Shown in pieces: positions 9,749 to 19,351 of a stretch of 64,000 nucleotides of DNA (position 1 is its first letter; each line of letters starts with the position of its first letter). The translations under genes and the position numbers were made by a program. The DNA comes from Treponema sp. (GTDB lineage: Bacteria > Spirochaetota > Spirochaetia > Treponematales > Treponemataceae). The notes beneath the pieces are model-generated. The model did not search any database, was not told the DNA's origin, and saw only the letters and a list, made by a program, of their open reading frames with translations. Location of the stretch: positions 1 through 64,000 of the forward strand of contig JAILLQ010000019.1 of the NCBI GenBank assembly GCA_024693045.1. Reading direction: 5' to 3'.

Positions 9749-11344
9749 TTAAGCGTTGCTTGCCAATTTGATTTCTTCAAGCTTTCTTTTAACAGCTCCG
9801 CTTTCGATTGCGTGAAGAATTTTTACAGAACCTTCTTTGATGGATTTTACTTTTCCACCGATGTAAAGAGCTGCTCCTCCATTAAGAGCTACTGCTGCTT
9901 TTAGAGTTCTGCGTCCCTTTCCTGCTAAAATGTCTAAAGCCATCTGGGCATTTTCTTCGCCAGTTCCGCCTATAAGTTCTTCGTCTTTGCAGCCAGTTAA
10001 ACCGAATACGCTTGGGTCAATAGTATACTGTTTTTCTTTGCCGTCTTCATCGATTTCAAATACTTTTGTTGGAACAATTGGAGAAATTTCGTCGAATCCA
10101 TCTTCTGAAACAACAACCATTACTCTTTTTGCCCCCAGGAGTTTTGCAGCTCTAGCAACCGGTGCAAGCAGTTCTTCTGAATAAACACCAAGCATCTGGT
10201 ATTTTGCTCCAGCCGGATTAGAAAGAGGTCCAATCAGGTTCATAATTGTTTTTACACCTAATGCTTTTCTTACAGGACCTGCAAAACGCATGGCACTGTG
10301 ATAAACAGGGGCGTATAAAAATCCGAAGTTTGTTTTTTTAATAACCTCTGCTGTTACTTCTGGGGAATTATCGATTTTTACTCCAAGAGCTTCGTAGAAA
10401 TCTGCTGCTCCAGATTTTGAAGAAACAGCTCGGTTTCCGTGTTTTGCTACAGGAAGCCCACAAGCAGAAGCACAAAGGGCACTCATAGAACTTATGTTGA
10501 AAGAACCTTTGCTGTCTCCACCTGTTCCTACAATGTCTGTGAGTTCTGTTGTATCCAAAGGAAGAGGAGTTTTCTTTGCGACTAAAACTCCTGCACAGCC
10601 TGCCATTTCTTCTGGAGTAGCTTTTTTTGCTGCAAGAGAAATGAGAATAGCTGCTGTCATTCTTTCGTCCATACAGCCTTCTGTTAAATCACTCATGAAC
10701 ATTTCAGCAGTTTTGCGGCTCATATCTTTACCTTCAATTAATTCTGCCAAAACTTTATTTGCAGGAAAGGCTTCCCGGCGGTAATTTAAGAAAGCTGTAA
10801 AGAGTTCTTTTGTTTTAGGGCTTGCAATTGATTCTGGATGGAACTGAACACCTTCAATTGGAAGACTTTTATGGCGAATTCCCATTATATCTCCATCCTC
10901 TGCTCTTGCTGTAACTTCGAAATCCTCTGGTAAAGTCGATTCATCTATTACAAGAGAGTGATAGCGGGTAAAAGTTTCTTTTTTCCCCATCAGGCGGAAA
11001 AGGCCTTTCCCATCCAAAGAGATTTCTTCGGCAATTCCGTGTTTGATGTACTTTGCTCCTACGATTTTAGCACCAAAAGCATATCCAATTGCCTGGTGAC
11101 CAAGGCAGATTCCCAGTACAGGGATTTTCTTGGAAAAATATTTTATTGCTTCAACAGAAACCCCTGCATCTTCTGGTCGTCCTGGACCTGGAGAAACAAC
11201 AAGTCTGCTTGGATTCATTTCTTTGAGTTCTTCCAAAGAAACTTCTTTGCTTCTTACAACTTTTATTTCTTCTTTTGTAAGTTTTACCAGTGACTGGAAA
11301 ACATTATATGTAAAACTGTCGTAATTATCCAAAATTAAAATCAT
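9749..11344 (-). CDS. trpGD: Fused anthranilate synthase glutamine amidotransferase / anthranilate phosphoribosyltransferase
   Basis: GATase GICLGHQAIG and HPESI; TrpD VGTGGDSKGSFNIS and KHGNRAVSS. Confidence 0.95.
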   Translation of the reverse strand: MILILDNYDSFTYNVFQSLVKLTKEEIKVVRSKEVSLEELKEMNPSRLVVSPGPGRPEDAGVSVEAIKYFSKKIPVLGICLGHQAIGYAFGAKIVGAKYIKHGIAEEISLDGKGLFRLMGKKETFTRYHSLVIDESTLPEDFEVTARAEDGDIMGIRHKSLPIEGVQFHPESIASPKTKELFTAFLNYRREAFPANKVLAELIEGKDMSRKTAEMFMSDLTEGCMDERMTAAILISLAAKKATPEEMAGCAGVLVAKKTPLPLDTTELTDIVGTGGDSKGSFNISSMSALCASACGLPVAKHGNRAVSSKSGAADFYEALGVKIDNSPEVTAEVIKKTNFGFLYAPVYHSAMRFAGPVRKALGVKTIMNLIGPLSNPAGAKYQMLGVYSEELLAPVARAAKLLGAKRVMVVVSEDGFDEISPIVPTKVFEIDEDGKEKQYTIDPSVFGLTGCKDEELIGGTGEENAQMALDILAGKGRRTLKAAVALNGGAALYIGGKVKSIKEGSVKILHAIESGAVKRKLEEIKLASNA

Positions 11345-11387
11345 AGTTATTTCCTCTCTGACTATTTGCCGCCAGATGGCAAAAAAA

Positions 11388-12776
11388 TTAGTTACAAATT
11401 ACAGCCTTCATTGCGCCGAGCTTTTCACAAGTTTCGGTGAATTCTCTTTCTGCATTAGAAGCATGAACGATTCCTCCACCTGCCTGCAAAGTCCATATGT
11501 CGTCTTTTTTTAGTGCACATCGAATTGCTATACAGAAATCCAGATTGTTCTGATTTCCAATATATCCAACAGCACCTGCATAAAAATTGCGTTTATTTTT
11601 TTCAAGTCTGGAAAGTATTTCTATCGCACTGATTTTTGGTGCACCACTAACCGTTCCGGCTGGAAAAGCAGCTCTTAAAACTTTTATTGCTGGTGTTTTA
11701 GGACTGATTTTTCCGATTACTTCAGAAACCAGGTGAATTACATGGCTATAAAGTTCTGTAAACATATATCGTGTAACTTCTACGCTTCCGTTTTCGCAAA
11801 CTCTTCCCAAATCGTTTCTGGCAAGATCAACTAGCATAAGGTGTTCCGCTCTTTCTTTTGGATCATTTTTTAATTCTTCCATAAGAGCCTTGTCTTCCAT
11901 TGCATCTTTTCCGCGACGACGGGTTCCTGCAATCGGGTGAATCATAGCTTCGCCATTTCTTACTCTGACTAAACTTTCAGGACTGGCACCAGTAAGCTGG
12001 AAATCTGTAAAATCCAAATAGAACATATATGGAGAAGGATTTACAGAACGCAGTCTGCGATAGATTTCAAGGGCAGGAACCTGGCTTTTAATTTGAAGTC
12101 TGCGGCTAGGAACTGCCTGTACTATGTTTCCTGCTACGATTTCTTTTTTAAGAGCTTCAACTTTCTGGCAATATTCTTTTTTGCTTTCTTCTTCGTCAGT
12201 GATGATTTCTGCCGGATAATTACTTTCAGGGGCTGCAAGATAAGAAAAATCCAGGTCGGAAAGTCTCTTTTTTACATTTTCGATAGCAGCATGAAGGTCT
12301 ATTTCATGTTCCTTGTAATTTTGAGCACAAATGTAGATTTTTTCGCAGAAGTGGTCGAATACAATAAAAGTATGACCTACGATAAAAGCACTTTCAGGAG
12401 TTCCCAATTCATCATTTTGCTTTGCCAGGTGAATAGTGTCGCATTTTGCACAGAATTCGTAACTTAAATACCCCATTCCGGCAGCAGGAAGTGGAAAGTC
12501 TATACCTTCTTCAGGGGGATTTTGAGAAGCTATTTCTTGAAGAACATCGAGAATATCTCCGTTTTTCATTGCATAAATCGGTCTGCGTTCTCCATTCATA
12601 ATTAAGGCGATACCTTCTTCGTCCTGAACTACCCTAAATGCTTCGTCCAGCATAATCATAGAGTAACGGTCTTTGCCCGATGAAAAATTTGCAGATTCTA
12701 GAACCGCTTTTGCGTTAAACTTTTTTGCTAAAGAAAAAGGAGTAAAGCGGTCTCCTGCTAAAACTTCATAAATCAT
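11388..12776 (-). CDS. trpE: Anthranilate synthase component I
   Basis: IAGTRRRGKD, DLARNDLGRVC, FPAGTVSGAPK; first gene of the trp operon. Confidence 0.95.
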   Translation of the reverse strand: MIYEVLAGDRFTPFSLAKKFNAKAVLESANFSSGKDRYSMIMLDEAFRVVQDEEGIALIMNGERRPIYAMKNGDILDVLQEIASQNPPEEGIDFPLPAAGMGYLSYEFCAKCDTIHLAKQNDELGTPESAFIVGHTFIVFDHFCEKIYICAQNYKEHEIDLHAAIENVKKRLSDLDFSYLAAPESNYPAEIITDEEESKKEYCQKVEALKKEIVAGNIVQAVPSRRLQIKSQVPALEIYRRLRSVNPSPYMFYLDFTDFQLTGASPESLVRVRNGEAMIHPIAGTRRRGKDAMEDKALMEELKNDPKERAEHLMLVDLARNDLGRVCENGSVEVTRYMFTELYSHVIHLVSEVIGKISPKTPAIKVLRAAFPAGTVSGAPKISAIEILSRLEKNKRNFYAGAVGYIGNQNNLDFCIAIRCALKKDDIWTLQAGGGIVHASNAEREFTETCEKLGAMKAVICN

Positions 12777-12791
12777 TTTTGCCCCCTAAGT

Positions 12792-12809
12792 GTTACTGTG
12801 AATAGTAAC
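12792..12809. promoter_or_regulatory. Putative trp operator 1 (downstream of predicted TSS)
   Basis: Inverted repeat GTTACT-GTGAAT-AGTAAC. Confidence 0.65.
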
Positions 12810-12820
12810 GCTATGAGACA

Positions 12821-12849
12821 AATATATAATAGCTTTTTGTTACTGTCAA
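12821..12849 (-). promoter_or_regulatory. trp operon sigma70-type promoter
   Basis: Minus strand TTGACA (12849-12844), 17-bp spacer, TATATT (12826-12821), about 45 bp upstream of the trpE start. Confidence 0.8.
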
Positions 12850-12856
12850 TAGAAAC
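12839..12856. promoter_or_regulatory. Putative trp operator 2 (overlaps -35)
   Basis: GTTACTGTCAATAGAAAC, 16/18 identical to operator 1. Confidence 0.6.
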
Positions 12857-12864
12857 ATTAAAAT

Positions 12865-13749
12865 TTATTGATTTTTTTTATTTTTTCTTTTAGCCGTTTC
12901 CAGCCTGATTCTTCGGTCCAGCATTGATTTTAATATTTCGGTCCAGAAAATTTTGATTTTAAATCCAATCTGAAAACCGGAAGGAATTAAGTCTTCGTTG
13001 AATTCGTAGTTTTCAGTTTTGTTGATTATGAATCTGTAGCCGAGGTTTACATCAGTCATCACTTTTTTAAAGAAAAATTGCTTCCATCCGATTGTAGGTG
13101 TTGCACAGAAAAATATGTCGTTGGGTGTCATTGGAGCGTAGTCTCCTGTGTAGAACAAAAAATCTGAACCAATTCCACATCCAGCATAAAGCCATTCTAA
13201 TCCCTTTCCGAAAGGATAAATGTAGGAGCTTATTTCGGTTCGGATACCAGTGTACCATGTAGAAGCATCAGGAATTTGACAGATTATTGTTCCCAGCTGA
13301 CCTTTTAAAGAAAAGTATCTCCAGATTTTCTGTTCATAGTTCAGGCCAAGACCTATTCCGTTGTTTTGAAGGGCTGTAAGAGTATAGATAAAGTCAAATG
13401 AAAAGATGTGATTGAGTTCGTGGTTTGGTAGTTTATCGGAAAGCCAGCGTGCATTAATTCCTAAGAAGGTTATAGGTTCATCGTCGTATTCTGTACTTAT
13501 TCCTTCTTCATAAAAGGGGTTAGGAATATTTTTAAAAAGTTCCTTGTTAGGATCTTCTTCCTCGTCCAGAATGTCTTCTCTGATTTTAATTTTAGGTTTT
13601 TCTATGTCCTTGGAATTTTCATTATCTTCTTCATTTTCTTGATTCGAAATTTCCTGACCGCTATTTAAATTTTCAGTTGTACCTTCTGAAAAAAAAGGAA
13701 GAGAAGTGAAGAGTAGCAAAAATGTGAAGAATACAAATGTGCGCTTCAA
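12865..13749 (-). CDS. Hypothetical exported/outer-membrane protein
   Basis: Signal peptide, acidic low-complexity region, then beta-rich repeated aromatic strands. Confidence 0.65.
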   Translation of the reverse strand: MKRTFVFFTFLLLFTSLPFFSEGTTENLNSGQEISNQENEEDNENSKDIEKPKIKIREDILDEEEDPNKELFKNIPNPFYEEGISTEYDDEPITFLGINARWLSDKLPNHELNHIFSFDFIYTLTALQNNGIGLGLNYEQKIWRYFSLKGQLGTIICQIPDASTWYTGIRTEISSYIYPFGKGLEWLYAGCGIGSDFLFYTGDYAPMTPNDIFFCATPTIGWKQFFFKKVMTDVNLGYRFIINKTENYEFNEDLIPSGFQIGFKIKIFWTEILKSMLDRRIRLETAKRKNKKNQ

Positions 13750-13776
13750 ATCTCCTCCTTATTTAGTAATTGTCTT

Positions 13777-14724
13777 CTATTCTAAAGAAAAACCTTCGTC
13801 TATTCCCAGGCTGATGTTAAAACACTGGACTGCAGCACCGCTAGCACCTTTTCCAAGGTTATCAAAACGGCTTGTAAGCATGATTCGGTCATCGTTTCCG
13901 TATACAAAAATCTGCATATTGTTTGTACCTGCCATTGTATTTGCCGGAATAAATTGTTCTGTAAGAGTTCCTTCTCCCATAAAGCCTGCAACTTTTACAA
14001 AGTGAGAATCTTTATAGTGTTCACTCATCATTTCCCATACATCGTGTGCAGTAACTTTTTTTTCAAGAAGGCGGCTGTGAAGTCCTACTGTAACTGTCAT
14101 TCCCTGGAAATAGTCGCAAACATATGGATTAAAAATTGGTTCGTAATCCAAGCCGGAAATCTTTTTCATCTCTGGAAGATGTTTGTGTGCCTGAGTAAGA
14201 GCGTAAAGGCGTGGAGAATCCAATTCAGGATTTCTTCCTTCTGCTTCGTACTGGGCAATAGCTTTTTTTCCGGCACCAGAATAACCAGACACTGCATGAA
14301 TAGTCACAGGATAATCTTTTGGCATGATTCCGCTTTTTACCAATGGGTAACCCAAAGAAATAAAGCCGGAAGCATAACAGCCTGGAACTGCAATTCTTTT
14401 TGAAGTCTGAATTTTTTCGCGGAAAGATTTATCCAATTCAGGGAATCCGTATGCCCAGTCAGGATTTGTTCTGTGTGCTGTTGAAGCATCTATAATTACT
14501 GTATCAGGATTTGTGCAGAGTTCAGCTGATTCTATGGCAGCTGCATCTGGAAGACAAAGGAAAGTGTAATCTGAAGCATTAATCATTTTTGCTTTTTCTA
14601 CAGGATCCTTTCGTTTTTCATCATCTATCTGTAAGATTTCAAGGTCATTTCTTTTTGCGAAACGTTCAAAAATTTTAAGACCTGTAGTACCCTCTTTTCC
14701 GTCAATAAACACTTTTACTGCCAT
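13777..14724 (-). CDS. argC: N-acetyl-gamma-glutamyl-phosphate reductase
   Basis: VFIDGKEGTTGLKI, VPGCYASGFI (catalytic Cys), HAVSGYSGAGKK. Confidence 0.93.
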   Translation of the reverse strand: MAVKVFIDGKEGTTGLKIFERFAKRNDLEILQIDDEKRKDPVEKAKMINASDYTFLCLPDAAAIESAELCTNPDTVIIDASTAHRTNPDWAYGFPELDKSFREKIQTSKRIAVPGCYASGFISLGYPLVKSGIMPKDYPVTIHAVSGYSGAGKKAIAQYEAEGRNPELDSPRLYALTQAHKHLPEMKKISGLDYEPIFNPYVCDYFQGMTVTVGLHSRLLEKKVTAHDVWEMMSEHYKDSHFVKVAGFMGEGTLTEQFIPANTMAGTNNMQIFVYGNDDRIMLTSRFDNLGKGASGAAVQCFNISLGIDEGFSLE

Positions 14725-14785
14725 AATAAACCTCGTTCGTTTAAATATAGACTTATTTTTGTTTTATGAAAATAGTAAAAAGAAA

Positions 14786-14823
14786 GCCTCACAGGCAAAA
14801 AGTGGGAATTTTACTTGTGAGGC
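14786..14823 (-). terminator. Terminator downstream of the DUF4956-like gene
   Basis: 8-bp stem GCCTCACA/TGTGAGGC with additional inner pairing; minus-strand TTTCTTTTT follows. Confidence 0.65.
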
Positions 14824-14856
14824 CAGGGAGAAAGTTGTGTGTATTTAAAAAGTCTT

Positions 14857-15531
14857 TTAAAGAACTGGAATTAACTGATCGTCTGGGTTTTCAAGAATAA
14901 TATTCAAATTGCCGTTTCTTGTTCTAAGTTCATCGATAAATTCTTTTTCATTGATTCCGTTTTTTGGCTGAACCCAGTAGGAAATTGTAAATAAAGTACC
15001 CATGTTAGAAGTTTTTACATTTTTTACACCCCATTTAACAAGGTTCTTTTCAAAAATATCGTTGAAGACATCCTTGTAATTCATGTCTTCTGGAATTGTA
15101 ATCTTAAGAATCTGCTTGTCTTCAACATTCCAAAGTCTAGAAATAAGGACAAAGAGAAGAGAAACGCTGATTGTCATAAGGAAGCCAAGCAGGTAGTCGT
15201 TTAGACCTATGATAAGACCGCTGGCGATTGAGAAGAATACATAGAGAATATCCTTTGAATCACCAGGAATACTTCGGAAACGGACTAGGGCAAAAACGCC
15301 GGCCAGAGAGAGAGTCTTTTTAAGGTCAGTTGCGATAAAAGGAATTACAATCGACATGATTACCGGTAAAAGTAAAACTGTGATTGCAAAGTTTTTTGAA
15401 TATTTTTTTCCTTTGCAGGCAGCTATGTAACTTGAAGTAACTATTAAACCGGCGATAAAAGAAAAAAACATATTCAAAAGAACATTCATTCTTTCTGGTG
15501 TAAAACTAAATCCATTAGATAATAAATTCAT
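14857..15531 (-). CDS. DUF4956-family membrane protein
   Basis: N-terminal TM helices, ALVRFRSIPGDSKDILYVFFSIASGLIIG motif; adjacent to a VTC-domain gene. Confidence 0.8.
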   Translation of the reverse strand: MNLLSNGFSFTPERMNVLLNMFFSFIAGLIVTSSYIAACKGKKYSKNFAITVLLLPVIMSIVIPFIATDLKKTLSLAGVFALVRFRSIPGDSKDILYVFFSIASGLIIGLNDYLLGFLMTISVSLLFVLISRLWNVEDKQILKITIPEDMNYKDVFNDIFEKNLVKWGVKNVKTSNMGTLFTISYWVQPKNGINEKEFIDELRTRNGNLNIILENPDDQLIPVL

Positions 15532-15563
15532 ATAAACCTCGTTAGATATTGTATGCAGGAAAA

Positions 15564-16292
15564 TTATTTTGACTGCAAAAAGTTTTTGTATTCAGCACCA
15601 TATTTTGAAAATGATGTACTGAAAATCTTTCGGCTTGAAAGGAAGTGTACAAACCAAAGCGGAAAAGCTTTGAATGCCTTTGCTTCCATGAGCCATTGCC
15701 CTTCTTTTAAAAGTTGAGTCCCGTAAGCGGGAGAATCAAGTCTTAAATCTGTGCGGCGGGTTTGTATATTTCTGTCGATTGTAAGGCGGAAATCCGAATT
15801 GTTTTTTTCGAAAAAGGCCAGCCTGTCATAAGAAATAAAAACCTTTGGCTTTAAGTCATAAAAGTGCATGATATAATCAATTTCTTTCATGACTTGGGCA
15901 TTCATTTTGGGGTTATCCCGAATCTCTCCTGTTTCAAAATAATTGTAAGCATCCTCCAGTTTAAAAGTGGTTCTCCTCTTGTTTACAACGGAATCAAATT
16001 TCTTTTTGCTTTCCAGGAAAACATTATCAGAAAGTTGAACAGTTCCATAACTTCTTAAACGAATCTTCTCTTTAAAAGCTGGTTTTTCCAGAGATTTGCG
16101 GATAAGTTCGTTTGCAGAAGTGTCCAAGTACAAATTGCATATGGAGTAGGGCTTACCATCTTTATTAAAAGGGTCGCTGTCCATATAATTACCAATGATG
16201 GCAAGAAGGGCATCCTTGTCTTCGTCGGTGAGCATGTACTTAATTTCTCGTCGGTTAAAAACTTCTATAGCCATTTGAAAGTAAAACCTCAC
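15564..16292 (-). CDS. VTC-domain (polyphosphate polymerase-like) protein
   Basis: RREIKYMLTDED, SICNLYLDT, KIRLRSYG, LESKKK, FISYDRLAF, MEAKAFKAFPLW. Confidence 0.82.
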   Translation of the reverse strand: MRFYFQMAIEVFNRREIKYMLTDEDKDALLAIIGNYMDSDPFNKDGKPYSICNLYLDTSANELIRKSLEKPAFKEKIRLRSYGTVQLSDNVFLESKKKFDSVVNKRRTTFKLEDAYNYFETGEIRDNPKMNAQVMKEIDYIMHFYDLKPKVFISYDRLAFFEKNNSDFRLTIDRNIQTRRTDLRLDSPAYGTQLLKEGQWLMEAKAFKAFPLWFVHFLSSRKIFSTSFSKYGAEYKNFLQSK

Positions 16293-16424
16293 TACAAAGG
16301 AATTGTAACAGAGAATTTTAATAGGTCAAAAAAAAAGTTTAAAAAAACTGCATATATTTATATAATACAAGAAGTTTTGCCCTAAATCGCTAAAAATTCT
16401 CAATAAGATATTAAGGTTGGAAAT

Positions 16425-17810
16425 ATGAATGCAAAAGAACTTCATGAAACTATGTTTAAGTTTTCTCATTCCTTTTTTTTGGTCGATGCAAGAAATCATA
16501 AAAGTGATTTTTTTGCGGTAAGTCCCGAAGAGATGAAAAAATACTGGCTTTGCTATTCTGGTCAATTTTTGAACTATGTAATGGACGGAAAGTTAAAAGA
16601 GGCCTGGGATATTATTGATTCAATTCAGGGAAATGAAATTATGAAAATTGGCCTTAGTCTGGTTCATCCGGAAATTACATGGCAGCAATTTGTAAAAAAA
16701 ATTGAATATCTTAAAAGTATAAATCAACCTTTGGCATGTGTTGTTCTTACCGCAGGGAGACCTTCTTTACTTAACGGATTTAATGATTTTTCTAGAATTG
16801 GTCCTGCTCTTGTAAACCATCAGAATATTTTTATTGACTACGGAAAGTATCTTTACGGAGAAGAATGTTCTCTGTTCATTTACAAACTCTGTCTTGCTGA
16901 ATTTTATTATCAGAGAGGAAAACTCCTTGAAGCAGAAGTGCTTGTAAGCCAGACAATTAAAGAATTCGACAAAAAGAGTGAGATGCGTCTTCTTTTTGCG
17001 GCCCTTTATCTTCAGTCTAAAATTCTTCTGGCTCATAAAGAAAATGTGAATGCCGCAACCTATATAAAAGAAATCCGGAAATATATAAGGGAAGTAGGCT
17101 ATGCGGAATTTTCGTACAATCTGGATGCCGCAGAAGTTCTCTATGCTTTTTATGATGGAGATTATGCCTTAATTAATAATTGGCTAAAAAAATCAGCTCC
17201 CGACGAATATCTAGACTTTAATATGCTGGATTTGTACCGTTACATGATAAAAATCCGCTGTTATATAGTAACAAAAAAATATGCGGCCCTAGTTGCCCTC
17301 TGCGAAAAACTACGACCTCTTTTGGAAGCAGGTCGTCGCCATATGGATTTATGTGAATTAGATTTACTTCTTGCCATGAGCCTGTATTCAAGTGGTAACA
17401 AAGAACTTGCCTTTGAAGCTTTGTCCAGGGCTTTAAAAATTGCCAAAAAACATTCTTATTACAGGCTTGTAGCAGATGAAGGTGAAATCATGCTGCATTT
17501 GCTTTTGGAATATGCAGAAATCAAAGGAAGGTCTCCAATCCTTATGAGAATAATTGAACTCACTCGAGAGATGGCAATCCGCTATCCTTTGTATTTAAAA
17601 GTTCAAATTGTAGTAAACGGCAAATTTACCAAAATGGAAGTAGATATTTTAAAATTAATTGAGCAGGGTAAATGTAAAGATGAAATTGCGGAATATTTTC
17701 TCATTACTGTAAACACAGTAAAGTATCATATGAAAAAGATTTATTCCAAATTACATGCAAAAAATTCCTGTCAGGCTATCTGGAACGCAAAACTTTTAGG
17801 AATTTTGTAA
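16425..17810 (+). CDS. LuxR-type HTH regulator with MalT-like TPR region
   Basis: C-terminal TKMEVDILKLIEQGKCKDEIAEYFLITVNTVKYHMKKIYSKLHAKN; helical repeats before it; no ATP-binding P-loop. Confidence 0.78.
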   Translation: MNAKELHETMFKFSHSFFLVDARNHKSDFFAVSPEEMKKYWLCYSGQFLNYVMDGKLKEAWDIIDSIQGNEIMKIGLSLVHPEITWQQFVKKIEYLKSINQPLACVVLTAGRPSLLNGFNDFSRIGPALVNHQNIFIDYGKYLYGEECSLFIYKLCLAEFYYQRGKLLEAEVLVSQTIKEFDKKSEMRLLFAALYLQSKILLAHKENVNAATYIKEIRKYIREVGYAEFSYNLDAAEVLYAFYDGDYALINNWLKKSAPDEYLDFNMLDLYRYMIKIRCYIVTKKYAALVALCEKLRPLLEAGRRHMDLCELDLLLAMSLYSSGNKELAFEALSRALKIAKKHSYYRLVADEGEIMLHLLLEYAEIKGRSPILMRIIELTREMAIRYPLYLKVQIVVNGKFTKMEVDILKLIEQGKCKDEIAEYFLITVNTVKYHMKKIYSKLHAKNSCQAIWNAKLLGIL

Positions 17811-17813
17811 AAG

Positions 17814-18899
17814 CTATTCTTTAAAAATAGGGTAACATTCAAAGCCTGCGGAACGGAGCTGGTCACTCATCGTGGCCGACTCGTTTTCGTCTACCACAAC
17901 TGAATAATAAATTGTGCCGCTATCTCTTTTTTCTTCCTGAATATAGGCTGTAAAACCTTTATCGTTTAGTTGGCTTACAAAATTCTGGGCATTTGTTTTA
18001 TCTCTAAAAAGTCCCAGCTGCTGCTTTATTGGCTTTTCTTCTGTTGAAGAATTGTTTTTCTGTTCAGCCTTCTTACTGGTTTCAATTGCTTTTTCTGAAT
18101 CTATTTCTTCTTTACCCTGGGTTTTTACTTTTTCAATTGTAATTTGGCTGGTAGACTCTTCGGACTTGGCTTCTTTTTGAGGGGTTTTCTCGGCATTTTT
18201 TTCGCTGTAATTTTTTGGAGTAAAATACCAGAATGGAGCCGGATAAAGCTGTACCTTACCATTAACTATTTCGGCTTCAGCAGATTTTGCAAAATCATTT
18301 TTTAAAGTGTTTGCAAACTCTTCATCCCCGGTTAAAAACCAAAGTGTAAGCAGTACCTGTCTTTTAATGCTTTCCATAGAAGGTATCTGAAGGTAAGCCT
18401 TGAGCATGGCGATTGGTTCAATCAAATCTACCTGATTTTCGGCCTTGCACAAAGCAGCCCACTGCTCATAGAGTTTTATCGTTGCAATTATTTCAGGGTT
18501 TTTGGAATTTCTTACGGCGGAATTCAAATAAATTTCTGCGTTTTCCCAGTTTCCTTCAGAAAGAGCACAACGGGTTGCGTCTAAAACCAGTCTTTCTGAT
18601 GATTTTTTTGGCATTCCTGCTGCATCGCCGGCAGCTATTCCCGCTGCACTTGCATAAGATTTTTGGGCATCGCTAAAAAGGGCAAGTCTTTCCTGCACTG
18701 AGGCTAAAAAAGCGTAGGCTGCTCTTTTTTCGGCTGCTACGGTGATTCCTGGAATTTTAGAATTCAAGTATTCAATTGCTTTTTCAGGTGACTTTTTTGC
18801 AACAGCCTCCTGGGAAAGTTTTTTTGCTGTAATTTCCTGTGAATAAAGAGCAAAAGATGTAAAAAGAGCTGCTATTAGGCAAAGAGTTGATTTTTTCAT
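17814..18899 (-). CDS. Exported SPOR-domain protein
   Basis: Signal peptide; C-terminal QLGLFRDKTNAQNFVSQLNDKGFTAYIQ...YYSVVV. Confidence 0.75.
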   Translation of the reverse strand: MKKSTLCLIAALFTSFALYSQEITAKKLSQEAVAKKSPEKAIEYLNSKIPGITVAAEKRAAYAFLASVQERLALFSDAQKSYASAAGIAAGDAAGMPKKSSERLVLDATRCALSEGNWENAEIYLNSAVRNSKNPEIIATIKLYEQWAALCKAENQVDLIEPIAMLKAYLQIPSMESIKRQVLLTLWFLTGDEEFANTLKNDFAKSAEAEIVNGKVQLYPAPFWYFTPKNYSEKNAEKTPQKEAKSEESTSQITIEKVKTQGKEEIDSEKAIETSKKAEQKNNSSTEEKPIKQQLGLFRDKTNAQNFVSQLNDKGFTAYIQEEKRDSGTIYYSVVVDENESATMSDQLRSAGFECYPIFKE

Positions 18900-19318
18900 A
18901 CGGGGCTACCTGTCTCCAATTCTGTCGTCTGACTTTCTTCGCTTGTATTTGTTTTTTCTTCAGTATTTTTGACTACAGAATTTTTATCTTCTGTAGAATC
19001 GCTTTTCTTTTCAGGAGAATTTGTATTATTTTCTTCCGATTTTTTATTTTTGGCAAAGAATCCTGGCTTTTTTGTTTTTTCGGTCTTTTTTTCTTCTTTT
19101 TCTTTAGCTTTTTTTGCTTTTAATATTTTATGACCAAAGGCGAATGGAAGTGTAAAAAGAATTCCTGCGGCAAATGAAATCATTATTGTTATAAAAACCG
19201 GAACATTTTCAAAAGTTTTAAAAAGTATGTTTACATTGCACTTATTATCAAGATTAAAACCTATAAAAAATGCGAGAACGACAAGACCAGCAATTGTTCC
19301 TAAAAGTTTAATAACCAT
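18896..19318 (-). CDS. LapA/DUF1049-like membrane protein with Lys/Glu-rich tail
   Basis: Two TM helices separated by NLDNKCNVNILFKTFENVPVF; charged low-complexity C-terminus. Confidence 0.6.
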   Translation of the reverse strand: MVIKLLGTIAGLVVLAFFIGFNLDNKCNVNILFKTFENVPVFITIMISFAAGILFTLPFAFGHKILKAKKAKEKEEKKTEKTKKPGFFAKNKKSEENNTNSPEKKSDSTEDKNSVVKNTEEKTNTSEESQTTELETGSPV

Positions 19319-19351
19319 TTCTCCTCCTGCAGTAAAATCCTGCTTTATAAT

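Noticed and set aside
12093-12467. 124-aa ORF antisense to trpE
   Set aside because: Shadow ORF fully inside a well-supported gene; Phe/Cys-rich translation typical of antisense AT-rich coding.
13954-14403. 149-aa ORF antisense to argC
   Set aside because: Shadow ORF; argC on the other strand has clear family motifs.
16326-16565. 79-aa minus-strand ORF upstream of the LuxR-type gene
   Set aside because: Overlaps the start of 16425..17810 and is Phe/Ile/Cys-rich AT noise.
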